Shown here piece after piece: positions 34,107 through 43,475 of a DNA stretch of 64,000 bases. The notes under the pieces were generated by a model. It saw only the letters and a list, made by a program, of their open reading frames with translations, searched no databases and was not told the DNA's origin. Both the position numbers and the translations under genes were made by a program. Every line of letters begins with the position of its first letter. Positions within the stretch are counted from its first letter, which is position 1. This stretch comes from Syntrophomonadaceae bacterium (GTDB taxonomy: Bacteria; Bacillota; PH28-bin88): positions 174,794 to 238,793 of the forward strand of contig JAGXSE010000065.1 in NCBI GenBank assembly GCA_018333865.1, in the 5' to 3' direction.

Positions 34107-34850
34107 ATGAGCATGGGGGGGCAAGTAGCTCTGGTTACCGGAGGTTCCAGGGGCATCGGCAGGGCTGCTGCAGTCGCCCTGGCCCGGGCGGGAGTCAAGG
34201 TGGTCGTAAATTATATGGGAAATGAGACTGCTGCCAGAGAGACTGTTGAACAAATACTCCAGGATGGCGGAGAGACCTTGGCAATCAAGGCCGATGTAGC
34301 CGCGCAAGATCAGGTCGAGGCAATGATGCAGCAAACCCTTGACAGTTTTGGCAGGATTGATATATTGATAAATAATGCTGGAATTACCCGGGATAATTTG
34401 CTGCTGCGAATGAAACCGGAAGAATGGGATCAGGTCATCAATACCAATCTGAAAGGGGTTTATAATTGCAGCAGATCGGTTATCCGGCCCATGCTGAAAC
34501 AGAAATCCGGGCGGATTATCAATATTACCTCGGTTATCGGTGTTACTGGTAACGCTGGGCAGGCCAATTATGCCGCTGCTAAAGCCGGCATCATAGGCTT
34601 TACTAAATCCATGGCTAAAGAACTAGGCTCCAGGGGAATATTGGTAAATGCCGTGGCCCCTGGTTACATCAGTACTGACATGACAACCAGGCTGCCGGAA
34701 AAGGCGCGCCAGGAACTGCTGCAAAACATTCCCTTGGCCCGTTTGGGCGACCCTGAAGATGTGGCTGACGTAATATTATTTCTAGCCACCCCTGCTGCTC
34801 GCTACATCACAGGCCAGGTTCTACATGTCGACGGTGGCATGGTAATGTAA
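34107..34850 (+). CDS. fabG: 3-oxoacyl-ACP reductase
   Basis: This 247-residue short-chain dehydrogenase reduces 3-oxoacyl-ACP with NADPH. TGGSRGIGRA is the cofactor loop, NNAGITRDNLL follows, and the catalytic Ser-Tyr-Lys is in NITSVIGVTG and NYAAAKAG. The ATG directly abuts the fabD stop codon. Confidence 0.95.
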   Translation: MSMGGQVALVTGGSRGIGRAAAVALARAGVKVVVNYMGNETAARETVEQILQDGGETLAIKADVAAQDQVEAMMQQTLDSFGRIDILINNAGITRDNLLLRMKPEEWDQVINTNLKGVYNCSRSVIRPMLKQKSGRIINITSVIGVTGNAGQANYAAAKAGIIGFTKSMAKELGSRGILVNAVAPGYISTDMTTRLPEKARQELLQNIPLARLGDPEDVADVILFLATPAARYITGQVLHVDGGMVM

Positions 34851-35120
<270 letters not shown>

Positions 35121-35133
35121 TTATCCTTGAAGG

Positions 35134-35160
35134 TCCCGTAGGTTCCTACGGGATTTTCTT
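35134..35160 (+). terminator. intrinsic terminator after acpP
   Basis: TCCCGTAGG / CCTACGGGA (35134-35142, 35145-35153) is followed by TTTTCTT. Confidence 0.8.
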
Positions 35161-35234
35161 AAATCATATAGTGTGCAATTTTATTCTAAAACTATTGCTC
35201 GAATAAATTTATTATTGAGGAGGCAGTTAAATTG

Positions 35235-36179
35235 ATGCTGCCAGCGCTTAGAATCGGCCACCTGGTTGCTAAATTACCTATTATTCAGGGTGGTATGGCT
35301 GTAAGAATTTCTACGGCTCCCTTGGCCGCTGCTGTTGCAAATGAAGGCGGCATCGGGATTATTGCGGCTACTGGTATGAGCTTGGAAGAACTGCGGCGGG
35401 AGATTCGGGCTGCCCGGGAAAAAACCAAGGGGATCATCGGTGTTAATGTGCTTTTTGCTGCCAAGCAGTTTGCTGAACTGGTCAGGACTGCCATATCAGA
35501 AGGCATTGATCTGATTATTTCCGGCGCTGGGGTTTCCAGGGATATGTATGAATGGGGAAAGGATTCTGGCACGGCAATTGTTCCTATTGTATCTTCAGGA
35601 AGATTGGCCCGCCTGGCCGAGAAATTAGGAGCATCTGCCATAGTTGTCGAAGGTGCTGAAGCTGGAGGCCACCTTGGAACAGATAGGTCCTGGCGGGAAA
35701 TACTGCCGGAGGTCAAAGAAAATGTGGACGTCCCAGTAATAGCTGCCGGTGGTATCATCGACGGTAAAGACATTGCCGAGGCGTTTTCCTACGGTGCAGA
35801 TGGAGTCCAGATGGGCACCAGGTTTGCTGCCAGCATTGAATCCGCAGCTGCGCCTGCACTAAAAGAAATGTACGTAAATGCAACCGAAAAAGATGTGGTT
35901 GTAATTGAAAGCCCGGTCGGGCTGCCAGGACGTGCATTGTATAATTCTTTCCTGGCAAGGGTTGACCGGCAAGAGATTAATGGATCGAATGTTAAATGCG
36001 GAAGTTGTCTTAAACACTGTTCTCACAGGTTCTGTATTCTGAAAGCATTGAACGAGGCTCAAAAAGGAAATCTTGACAACGGATTGGTTTTTTCAGGGCA
36101 GCAGATTGCAAAGATTAAAGAAATCCTGTCTGTCAAGGACATTTTCCGGAACCTGCTCAGAGAATTGGAGGCTCTTTAA
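35235..36179 (+). CDS. second FabK / nitronate monooxygenase-like flavoprotein with cysteine-rich tail
   Basis: This 314-residue protein shares the FabK/NMO barrel (IIQGGMAVRIS, GGIGIIAAT, VEGAEAGGHLG, AAGGIIDGKDIAEAFSYGADGVQMGTRF split along the chain) but ends with a C-x2-C-x3-C-x4-C cluster (KCGSCLKHCSHRFC, about 256-269) absent from classical FabK. It could be an enoyl reductase paralogue or a nitronate monooxygenase-type enzyme; the cysteines suggest an Fe-S or zinc site (inference). GAGGAGG precedes both TTG 35232 and ATG 35235, and the latter is used. It lies between acpP and fabF after a terminator, so a separate promoter is likely although none was clear. Confidence 0.8.
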   Translation: MLPALRIGHLVAKLPIIQGGMAVRISTAPLAAAVANEGGIGIIAATGMSLEELRREIRAAREKTKGIIGVNVLFAAKQFAELVRTAISEGIDLIISGAGVSRDMYEWGKDSGTAIVPIVSSGRLARLAEKLGASAIVVEGAEAGGHLGTDRSWREILPEVKENVDVPVIAAGGIIDGKDIAEAFSYGADGVQMGTRFAASIESAAAPALKEMYVNATEKDVVVIESPVGLPGRALYNSFLARVDRQEINGSNVKCGSCLKHCSHRFCILKALNEAQKGNLDNGLVFSGQQIAKIKEILSVKDIFRNLLRELEAL

Positions 36180-36197
36180 AAGGGGGAATTAACTACC

Positions 36198-37445
36198 GTG
36201 AAAAAACGTGTTGTTATTACCGGCATAGGTATTCTGGCACCCAATGGAACAGGTAAAGAGGTATTTTGGCAGGCTTTGACTGAAGGCAAATCAGGGATTG
36301 GGACTGTAACCCGCTTTAAGACCGATGATTTTCCCACCAAAATAGCCGGCGAGGTTAGAGACTTCGACCCAGGCAAGTTTTTTGACCGCAAAGAAGCAAA
36401 GAGAATGGACAGGTTTACCCAGTTTGCCGTCGCCGGGACTAAACTGGCTATTGAGGATGCGGGTCTCAATCTGGAGTCCATTGACTCGGAACGTTTGGCA
36501 GTGGTTTTTGGGACAGGTATAGGTGGGATGGAGACCTTGGAGGAGCAAGCCCGGATTTTAGCGGAAAAAGGTCCCGGCAGGGTCAGTCCCTTCTTCGTCC
36601 CGATGATGATCGCCAACATGGCTGCTGGCCAAATTTCCATATCAATCGGCGCCAAAGGACCAAACTATACGATTGTTAACGCCTGTGCTACAGGCACCAA
36701 CGCAGTTGGCGACGCCTATAAACTGCTGCAGCGGGGCGAAGCTGATGCGGTGATTACAGGGGGATCAGAGGCTTCGGTGACACCTTTGGCCTTTGCCGGC
36801 TTCTGTTCCATGAAGGCCATGTCAACCCGCAATAACGAGCCTGACAGAGCCAGCAGGCCGTTTGACAGGGACCGGGACGGCTTTGTCCTCAGTGAGGGAG
36901 CAGGGGTGCTGCTTTTGGAGACACTGGAACATGCTAAGAGCAGGGGCGCCCATATTTATACCGAGGTTATTGGCTACGGCAGTTCTGCTGACGCTTTCCA
37001 TATTACAGCGCCGGTTCCCGGGGGGGAAGGAGCAGCAGCATCGATGCAGGCAGCCTTGAACGACGCCAAACTAAAGCCGGAAGAAGTTGAATATATTAAT
37101 GCTCATGGTACCTCTACGGATCTTAATGATAAGCTGGAGACTCTGGCGATAAAGAAGGTGTTTGGTGCCAAAGCTTACGATATTCCGATCAGTTCCACCA
37201 AATCAATGACTGGCCATTTACTGGGGGCTGCTGGAGCGATAGAACTGATAGCCTGCTGTATGGCAATAGAAAAGGGAATTATTCCGCCAACCATAAATTA
37301 CGAAACCCCTGATCCGGACTGCGACCTGGATTATGTGCCAAATAAGGCCCGCCGGCAACAAGTTGCAGTAGCCCTTTCCAATTCCTTTGGATTTGGGGGT
37401 CATAATGCTACTGTTATTCTTAAAAAATATAACCAGGTAAACTAA
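36198..37445 (+). CDS. fabF: 3-oxoacyl-ACP synthase II
   Basis: This 415-residue condensing enzyme elongates acyl-ACP with malonyl-ACP. The catalytic triad is Cys163 in NACATGTNAVGDAY, His in NAHGTSTDLND and His in MTGHLLGAAGAIE. The GTG start has AAGGGGG about 11 bases upstream. rnc follows after 31 bases. Confidence 0.96.
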   Translation: MKKRVVITGIGILAPNGTGKEVFWQALTEGKSGIGTVTRFKTDDFPTKIAGEVRDFDPGKFFDRKEAKRMDRFTQFAVAGTKLAIEDAGLNLESIDSERLAVVFGTGIGGMETLEEQARILAEKGPGRVSPFFVPMMIANMAAGQISISIGAKGPNYTIVNACATGTNAVGDAYKLLQRGEADAVITGGSEASVTPLAFAGFCSMKAMSTRNNEPDRASRPFDRDRDGFVLSEGAGVLLLETLEHAKSRGAHIYTEVIGYGSSADAFHITAPVPGGEGAAASMQAALNDAKLKPEEVEYINAHGTSTDLNDKLETLAIKKVFGAKAYDIPISSTKSMTGHLLGAAGAIELIACCMAIEKGIIPPTINYETPDPDCDLDYVPNKARRQQVAVALSNSFGFGGHNATVILKKYNQVN

Positions 37446-37476
37446 CCTTTTCTCCACTGCTTGGAGGTAACTCAAT

Positions 37477-38187
37477 ATGGATAGTCATAGAAAAAATACC
37501 ATAGAAGACTTGAAAAACCGTCTGGGGTTAACGGACTGCAGCGTTGAATTGATCAATACCTCCTTGACCCATCCGACCTTTGCCTTTGAAAACAGACACC
37601 TGGGAGGGGAGCATAATCAACGGTTGGAGTTCTTAGGTGATGCAGTTTTAGGTTTGGTAGTCGGAGAGTATCTTTTCTATCATTTTCCTGAGTTGCCCGA
37701 GGGAGAGCTGACCAAAATGCGGGCCATGGTGGTGTGTGAAACTTCTTTGGCACGTCTGGCAAAATTCCTGGGATTGGGCACCCTCTTATTGCTTGGAAGG
37801 GGGGAAGAGATGAGCGGGGGGCGTGAACGGCCTTCAATCCTGGCTGATGCTTTTGAGGCTTTGACGGGAGCTGTATTTTTGGAATCAGGTTATCATGCTG
37901 CTCGCCGCCATGTGCTGAGAACATTAGCGGAGGAACTGCAATCTCTTGTGCCCGGAGATTACCATGACTTTAAAACAATTTTGCAGGAATACGTGCAGAG
38001 AGAAACGGATACAAACGTGACTTATGCCATTTTGCGTGAATCCGGTCCTGATCATAATAAAAGATTTGTTGCCGGTGTCAGTTTAAAGGGGAAGCTCCTG
38101 GCCGAAGGTTCTGGTCGCAGTAAAAAAGAAGCGGAGCAAGAGGCAGCCAGAAATGCTTTGGGAAAACTCCGAGCTTGCATCACCTGA
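37477..38187 (+). CDS. rnc: ribonuclease III
   Basis: This 236-residue enzyme cleaves double-stranded RNA and matures rRNA. The N-terminal endonuclease domain contains the signature NQRLEFLGDAVLGLVVGEY with the metal-binding acidic residues; the C-terminal domain (about 160-233) is a double-stranded-RNA-binding domain ending GRSKKEAEQEAARNAL. The ATG follows TTGGAGGT. In Firmicutes it is usually followed directly by smc; here spoVS intervenes. Confidence 0.95.
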   Translation: MDSHRKNTIEDLKNRLGLTDCSVELINTSLTHPTFAFENRHLGGEHNQRLEFLGDAVLGLVVGEYLFYHFPELPEGELTKMRAMVVCETSLARLAKFLGLGTLLLLGRGEEMSGGRERPSILADAFEALTGAVFLESGYHAARRHVLRTLAEELQSLVPGDYHDFKTILQEYVQRETDTNVTYAILRESGPDHNKRFVAGVSLKGKLLAEGSGRSKKEAEQEAARNALGKLRACIT

Positions 38188-38220
38188 TATGCAGTTTTTA
38201 CCACTACTCCTTTGTTAGTA

Positions 38221-38249
38221 GCAGGAATTCATTACCAACTGTCGAATAT
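38221..38249 (+). promoter_or_regulatory. sigma-H-type promoter of spoVS
   Basis: GCAGGAATT (38221-38229), an 11-base spacer and GTCGAATAT (38241-38249) match at every defined position the recalled B. subtilis sigma-H pattern (RNAGGAWWW, 11-12 bases, RNNGAATWW). spoVS of B. subtilis is a known sigma-H target. Confidence 0.8.
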
Positions 38250-38303
38250 ACTTATATCAATTATCAGCAGACGTAGCTTGCCTATACAAAAGGAGGAAGT
38301 GAC

Positions 38304-38564
38304 ATGGAAGTACTTAAAGTATCTGCTCAGTCTAATCCTAAAGCAGTCGCTGGAGCCTTAGCAGCAGTTTTTCGTCAGAGTGGCAAGGCAGAAATTCAGG
38401 CGGTAGGGGCAGGAGCTGTGAACCAGGCAGTCAAGGCCATTGCTATTGCAAGGGGATATGTTGCCCCTAATGGTATTGATCTTGTCATGATTCCTGCTTT
38501 TGCTGAAATTACTATCGAAGGCGAGGAAAGAACGGCTATCCGTTTTATTGTGGAACCTAGATAA
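38304..38564 (+). CDS. spoVS: stage V sporulation protein S
   Basis: This 86-residue protein begins MEVLKVSAQSNPKAVAGALA and contains GAGAVNQAVKAIAIARGYVAP, the nearly invariant SpoVS sequence. It has an Alba-like fold and is needed for normal septation and coat/cortex development in Bacillus. AAGGAGGAAG precedes the ATG. It has its own promoter and terminator, so it is a single-gene unit inserted between rnc and smc. Confidence 0.96.
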   Translation: MEVLKVSAQSNPKAVAGALAAVFRQSGKAEIQAVGAGAVNQAVKAIAIARGYVAPNGIDLVMIPAFAEITIEGEERTAIRFIVEPR

Positions 38565-38578
38565 CCGGCATTTGCCTT

Positions 38579-38608
38579 AAACTGCTCGTCAGAGCAGTTT
38601 TTTTTATT
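38579..38608 (+). terminator. intrinsic terminator after spoVS
   Basis: AAACTGCTC / GAGCAGTTT (38579-38587, 38592-38600) with a 4-base loop is followed by TTTTTATT. Confidence 0.9.
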
Positions 38609-38635
38609 GCCATACTGCCAAGTATCGGGAATAAT
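38607..38635 (+). promoter_or_regulatory. probable sigma-A promoter of smc
   Basis: TTGCCA (38607-38612), 17 bases, and AATAAT (38630-38635). It begins inside the T-tail of the spoVS terminator. Confidence 0.55.
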
Positions 38636-38675
38636 TAAATATGGAATGAATCGGGAGAAAACAGGGGGTGGCTTT

Positions 38676-41600
38676 TTGTATCTAAAAAGCCTTGAGTTGC
38701 AGGGGTTCAAATCTTTCCTGGAGAAAGTGCGATTGGAGTTTGACCATGGTATTACAGTAATTGTGGGGCCAAACGGGAGCGGCAAGAGCAATATCGCAGA
38801 TGCAATTCGCTGGGTTATGGGCGAACAAAGCGCGAAGACCCTCCGTGGAAATAAAATGGAGGACGTGATCTTTGCCGGCAGTGAAAAAAGGAAGCCGCTA
38901 GGACTTGCTGAAGTTTCGATCACTTTAGACAATGCTTCCGGTGCTCTCCCATTGGAGTATAAGGAAATAGCGATTACCCGCAGGGTGTTTCGCCTTGGCG
39001 AGAGTGAGTATTTTATTAATAAGACCCCTTGCCGGTTAAAAGACATCTTTGACCTTTTCGCCGATTCTGGTATTGGCAGGGAATCGATGAACCTTATTAG
39101 CCAGGGTAAGGTGGAAGAAGTGCTCAATGCCAGGGCTGAAGACCGTCGTGCCCTGATTGAGGAGACTGCCGGCATTGTTAAATACCGCAACAGAAAGAGA
39201 GAAGCTTTGCGAAAGCTGGAAGATACCCAAACCAGCCTTTATCGCTTGCAAGATTTAACAGCAGAACTGCACCGCCAGCTTGCGCAGGTAGCTACGGAAG
39301 CTGAAACGGCTCGAAAATACAAGACACTGAAGAGTGAGCTGGATGATCTGGAATTCAACTATTTTCTGAACCAATTAAGAAACGTAAGCCAAAGATTGGA
39401 TAATGCAAACCAGCAACTGAGCCAACTTCAGGATGACTTGGTTGCTGTAGAGGTGCTGAACAGCAAAGTACAATCAGAAGCATCGTTGCATCGCTTTGAG
39501 ATGGAAAAGGCGGAAAAACAAATCAACAGTACTCAACACAGTCTTTATGAGTGTATAACCAGGCTGGAGCGGCTCGAAGGACAGATCGGTATTGCCAAAG
39601 AGCGAAAGAACTCCCTGGTTGAACAGAGACAGAAACTCAACTCCTCAATGACAGCTGTTCAGGATAAACTGGTGTCCTGGCAAGATCAGCATGGTCTTCA
39701 GGAGGCTTCATACCATAAACTGCTTGCCGAGCTGGAGGAAGAAAGAAGGATCTTGACTAAATACTTGGCCGAACTTTCCAGGGAAGAAGATTTATTGAAA
39801 AAATACAATGCCAAGTTGGAACAGGCCAAGGGGTGCTTGTACGAACTGGCTAGCCGCTTGGCTGGCCTGCGAAACGAAGTTATGCAATTAAATCAACAAG
39901 GGCGTCAGGCTGAACTAAAGGAACAAAAGCTATTAGAAAGAAAACAGAGTCTTTTATCTGAGATCGAACAGTTGGAAGGATGCCGGGATGGTTGGCTAAA
40001 ACGATCCAGCCAGGTTCAACAGAGGTTAGAGGCGGTTTTTTGCCTTCAGTCAGAAATTGGTGCCAGAAAAAAGGAAAAGCAAAGAGATTTATATGAGTTG
40101 CAGAAAAAGGTGCAGGCTAATGAGCAAGAGGTAAATGCCTTGAGTTCCCGGTTGACAGTCCTGCGGGAAATGGCTAAAGAGGGAGAAGGCCTTTTTCAAG
40201 GTGTCAAGACCCTCCTCCAGGCAAGGGATAAAAGGAACCATTTATGCCGGGAGATTTGTGGAGTTGTCGCAGATTTAATTAAAGTTCCCCAGGAACTGGA
40301 AATAGCCATCGAAGTCGCTCTGGGCAGTTCCCTGCAGGATGTAGTAGTAGAAACCGACCAGGGAGCAAAAAGCTGCATTCAATTTCTAAAAGAAAATGGG
40401 GGAGGGCGGGCAACCTTCCTGCCATTAAACACAATCAAGCCCAGGAAGCTTCCACTGGAGGGAAATTCCCTGTTAGGAAAGCCAGGGATAATCGGCGTGG
40501 CCTCCCAACTGGTACAGGCTGATGAAAAAATTCAGCAAGTCTTGCACCACCTGCTGGGTAATCTTTTGGTGGTGCAAAACATTGAAGTAGGGCTTAAGGT
40601 TGCTGCGGCGACCGGCTACAGCATCAGGATGGTAACTTTAGAAGGAGAAATGCTCAATTACGGGGGATCTATCACTGGCGGATCGGCACGGCAAAAAAGG
40701 GGCAGCCTCTTGGCCCGCAACAGAGACATTACCGAAACAGCTAGCAGGCTTGCGGAGCAGATCAAGAACTTAGCTCAGAGAAAAGAGATTCTATCCGAGG
40801 CAGAGACAAAACTGCAGCTTGAAACTGCTGAGTGGGACAGCCTTCAGGCTGAGCTGCGTCAGCTTGAATTGACAGCGGCCAGCAATGCCACGGAGGGGGA
40901 TCGGCTGCAGGATGGGCAAAACCGCCTGGGTATCGAACTGAACGCAATTGAACTGGAACAAGAAGAATTGGGAACGGAACGGGCAAGAATTTTTTCCCGG
41001 CTTCAGACAGGCCGGCAGTTGCTGGCTAAGGGTGAGCAGGAAGAATTGGAATTAAAGAGAGAAATTGAGCAAATGCAGGTTGAAGAGAAAACAGTCCAAA
41101 CTGGTAACAGGACTCTGTCGGAAATAGTAACTGAAACCAAGGTTAAGCTGGCCAGGCTGCAGCAGGAAGAACTTGGGCAAAAAGAAAGCATGCAGCAGTA
41201 TTTCAAGGCGCAGGAGGAATATCTCGCAGAATTGGCTAAGCTTGGAGAAGAAATAACAGAGACTGACCAGCGGTTAGCTGAAAATGACAAAGACCTGGCA
41301 TCCTGCCAAACCGCTGCGAGCGCATTGATGATAACAAAAAAAGCCCTGGAGCAAGAGGTGGCGGTTCAACGGGAAGACCTTAAATCCCACAGGGAGTGGC
41401 TTGGCCGCTTAGAGCTGGAAAGCCGGCAGGTAGAGGAGCGGTTTGCAGAAATAAGAGGTCTAGCACATCAAAAGGAATTAGAAAAAACCAGGTTAGACGG
41501 AGAATTTCAGTCAGGTTGTGACATTCTGAAAGACAAATGGAAAATAGAGTTTGTTTCTGCTGTTACCAATAGACCTGGAAAGCTCCCTGCAGGTGGCTTT

Positions 41601-42257
41601 GTCCAGCGAATCAGGCAGCTGCAGCAGGATATTGCCGGATTGGGACAGGTGCATCTCGGGGCCATTGCCGAGTTCGAGCGACTGGAGGAAAGGCTATCCT
41701 TCCTTCGCGGTCAGAATGAGGACCTGGAAGAAGCAAAATCCATGTTGCTGCAGGGCATTAACGAAGTGGACCAGGTAATTGCTAAAAGGTTTTTATCGAC
41801 CTTCCAAAAAGTAGCTGATTCCTTCAGCAAAACCTTCTGTTCTCTCTTTGGCGGGGGCTATGCTTATCTTAGTTTAACTGAGCCGGAGAATCTTCTGGAA
41901 ACCGGCATCGAAATATCGGCACAACCCCCCGGGAAAAAGCTGCAAAACCTTAATGCGCTATCAGGGGGAGAACGGGCACTAACAGCAATTGCCCTCTTGT
42001 TTGCTGTTTTGTATTCCAGACCGAGTCCTTTTTGTGTGCTTGATGAAATTGATGCCTCCCTTGACGAGGCAAATGTAGAGCGATTTGCTTTCTTCCTTAA
42101 GGAGCTATCCCAAGATACTCAGTTTATTATTATTTCCCACCGGCAGGGAACCATGGAAACCGCCAACCGTTTATATGGTGTTTCCATGGAAGAGCCTGGC
42201 ATATCAAAAATGATTTCCGTAAAACTGGTTGACGGGGGCATAAGTCAGGCTTCATAA
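38676..42257 (+). CDS. smc: chromosome segregation protein SMC
   Basis: This 1193-residue condensin ATPase has the head-coil-hinge-coil-head layout: Walker A GPNGSGKSN (31-39), long coiled coils (about 170-490 and 670-1020), a hinge (about 515-640, around GVVADLIKVPQELEIAIEVA), and the C-terminal signature LSGGERALTAIALLFAVL (about 1095) with Walker B FCVLDEIDASLDEAN. The TTG at 38676 is chosen because AGGGGGTGG lies just upstream and homologues start at YLKSLELQGFKSF. Length is typical of the family. Confidence 0.97.
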   Translation: MYLKSLELQGFKSFLEKVRLEFDHGITVIVGPNGSGKSNIADAIRWVMGEQSAKTLRGNKMEDVIFAGSEKRKPLGLAEVSITLDNASGALPLEYKEIAITRRVFRLGESEYFINKTPCRLKDIFDLFADSGIGRESMNLISQGKVEEVLNARAEDRRALIEETAGIVKYRNRKREALRKLEDTQTSLYRLQDLTAELHRQLAQVATEAETARKYKTLKSELDDLEFNYFLNQLRNVSQRLDNANQQLSQLQDDLVAVEVLNSKVQSEASLHRFEMEKAEKQINSTQHSLYECITRLERLEGQIGIAKERKNSLVEQRQKLNSSMTAVQDKLVSWQDQHGLQEASYHKLLAELEEERRILTKYLAELSREEDLLKKYNAKLEQAKGCLYELASRLAGLRNEVMQLNQQGRQAELKEQKLLERKQSLLSEIEQLEGCRDGWLKRSSQVQQRLEAVFCLQSEIGARKKEKQRDLYELQKKVQANEQEVNALSSRLTVLREMAKEGEGLFQGVKTLLQARDKRNHLCREICGVVADLIKVPQELEIAIEVALGSSLQDVVVETDQGAKSCIQFLKENGGGRATFLPLNTIKPRKLPLEGNSLLGKPGIIGVASQLVQADEKIQQVLHHLLGNLLVVQNIEVGLKVAAATGYSIRMVTLEGEMLNYGGSITGGSARQKRGSLLARNRDITETASRLAEQIKNLAQRKEILSEAETKLQLETAEWDSLQAELRQLELTAASNATEGDRLQDGQNRLGIELNAIELEQEELGTERARIFSRLQTGRQLLAKGEQEELELKREIEQMQVEEKTVQTGNRTLSEIVTETKVKLARLQQEELGQKESMQQYFKAQEEYLAELAKLGEEITETDQRLAENDKDLASCQTAASALMITKKALEQEVAVQREDLKSHREWLGRLELESRQVEERFAEIRGLAHQKELEKTRLDGEFQSGCDILKDKWKIEFVSAVTNRPGKLPAGGFVQRIRQLQQDIAGLGQVHLGAIAEFERLEERLSFLRGQNEDLEEAKSMLLQGINEVDQVIAKRFLSTFQKVADSFSKTFCSLFGGGYAYLSLTEPENLLETGIEISAQPPGKKLQNLNALSGGERALTAIALLFAVLYSRPSPFCVLDEIDASLDEANVERFAFFLKELSQDTQFIIISHRQGTMETANRLYGVSMEEPGISKMISVKLVDGGISQAS

Positions 42258-42328
42258 ATATTAGATACATACCTTGCCTCTGATAGGAAACAATATTGCA
42301 AAAAGCTGCAGCGAACAGGAGGCAAAGC

Positions 42329-43459
42329 ATGAAAGTTAAAGGAATATGCCGGGATATCGTTGAACAGGTGGTCCAGCGAACCAAGGAGCTGAGCCAGGGG
42401 CGTAATGTAGGAAGCATTGGCTTTATTGACGAAGAAGGATATCTTTCCAGTATGACAGAACCTGTTGACGGGGGCCTTGGTGGAATTCCCTTTCGCAGCT
42501 TGCTTGGCCAGGTGGCTGATATGGCGGAAAAATCCATTGTTGAAGGTCTGATTCAGATCCCCGAAAACGCTGTTTTTATTATCACCAGGCCGGGGAAAAC
42601 CGGTCTGATAACTGATGTATCTGCAGTAGACTTTTTTGGCATACCTATTGTCTGTGTCGGGGTAAAAGCCGAAGGCATTGCCGGTGTGGGAATTGTTTAT
42701 CCAAAAGCCGAGTTCTTCGATTTGGCTACAGAAGCTGAAGAGCTTAACCTGGCAACATTAGAAACTAAAACCATGGACGCTGAGAAGGATGTGCTCCGTC
42801 GCAGCCATCAGTTAGAACTTCGCTACCTGGAGGTTGGGGAAGAATTGCCGGTTGTCGACCGGAAAATGCAGCCTTATGAACAACATCGCAGGCAAGGAGA
42901 GAAGATGCCGCGCAAAGATATTCAAAGCATTCATGCCAGAATGGCCGAGTCGCTGGTGAACCGTTCAGTTGAGATTGGCCAAGGAAGGGAAGTGGCGGCC
43001 ATAGGCCTGGTTGATGATAACGGCATGGTTTCTCCCTGGGGAGAAATCATAGCTGGAGGAATCGGGTTTGTGCCGGCAAGGCTAATGGCTTCCAGCGCTT
43101 TTAACATCACCGGGAAGTCCTTGCGGTCTATCTACAGTAAACATATGGATCCCCGGGCAGTTATTGTGCATACCCATCCAGGAGGTTCTGGTGTAATGCA
43201 TATCGGTGATGCCGGCGCCGGTCCGGCTTCATGGGGACGACCAATAGTTGCCATTGGACATGACAAAAATGGTGAGATCAGAGGAGCCACTGTCCTGGAA
43301 CCGACCGCTTCTCTCTTTAAGCTGGCAGACGAGGAGGAAAAACTGAATCTCCAGTTTTTTTCGGCAGACACACCTGAGGAAGAGGCCAGTATTCGCAACA
43401 GGAAATTGGGTATTGCCCAGGATTACACAGGCTTGTGCAAGACCATTGAGATTAAATAA
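42329..43459 (+). CDS. tandem MPN/JAMM-like domain protein of unknown function
   Basis: This 376-residue protein contains two related copies. Copy A (about 15-145) has GRNVGSIGFIDEEG, AVFIITRPGKTG, FFGIPIVCVG and ATEAEELNL; copy B (about 205-345) has GREVAAIGLVDDNG, AVIVHTHPGGSG, SWGRPIVAIG and ADEEEKLNL. Copy B carries HTHP (His281, His283), His291, Asp294 and an upstream Glu239, resembling the JAMM metalloprotease pattern E...HxHP...S-x2-D with His in place of Ser. Copy A has lost both histidines (ITRP). The ATG at 42329 follows CAGGAGG. It lies between smc and ftsY, which are usually adjacent. Metal binding and peptidase activity are inferences. Confidence 0.7.
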   Translation: MKVKGICRDIVEQVVQRTKELSQGRNVGSIGFIDEEGYLSSMTEPVDGGLGGIPFRSLLGQVADMAEKSIVEGLIQIPENAVFIITRPGKTGLITDVSAVDFFGIPIVCVGVKAEGIAGVGIVYPKAEFFDLATEAEELNLATLETKTMDAEKDVLRRSHQLELRYLEVGEELPVVDRKMQPYEQHRRQGEKMPRKDIQSIHARMAESLVNRSVEIGQGREVAAIGLVDDNGMVSPWGEIIAGGIGFVPARLMASSAFNITGKSLRSIYSKHMDPRAVIVHTHPGGSGVMHIGDAGAGPASWGRPIVAIGHDKNGEIRGATVLEPTASLFKLADEEEKLNLQFFSADTPEEEASIRNRKLGIAQDYTGLCKTIEIK

Positions 43460-43474
43460 TAGACATGGTAAAAT
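43446..43474 (+). promoter_or_regulatory. sigma-A promoter of ftsY
   Basis: TTGAGA (43446-43451), 17 bases, and TAAAAT (43469-43474), overlapping the end of the preceding gene. Transcription should begin at about 43481, exactly at the palindrome described separately. Confidence 0.75.
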
Positions 43475-43475
43475 A

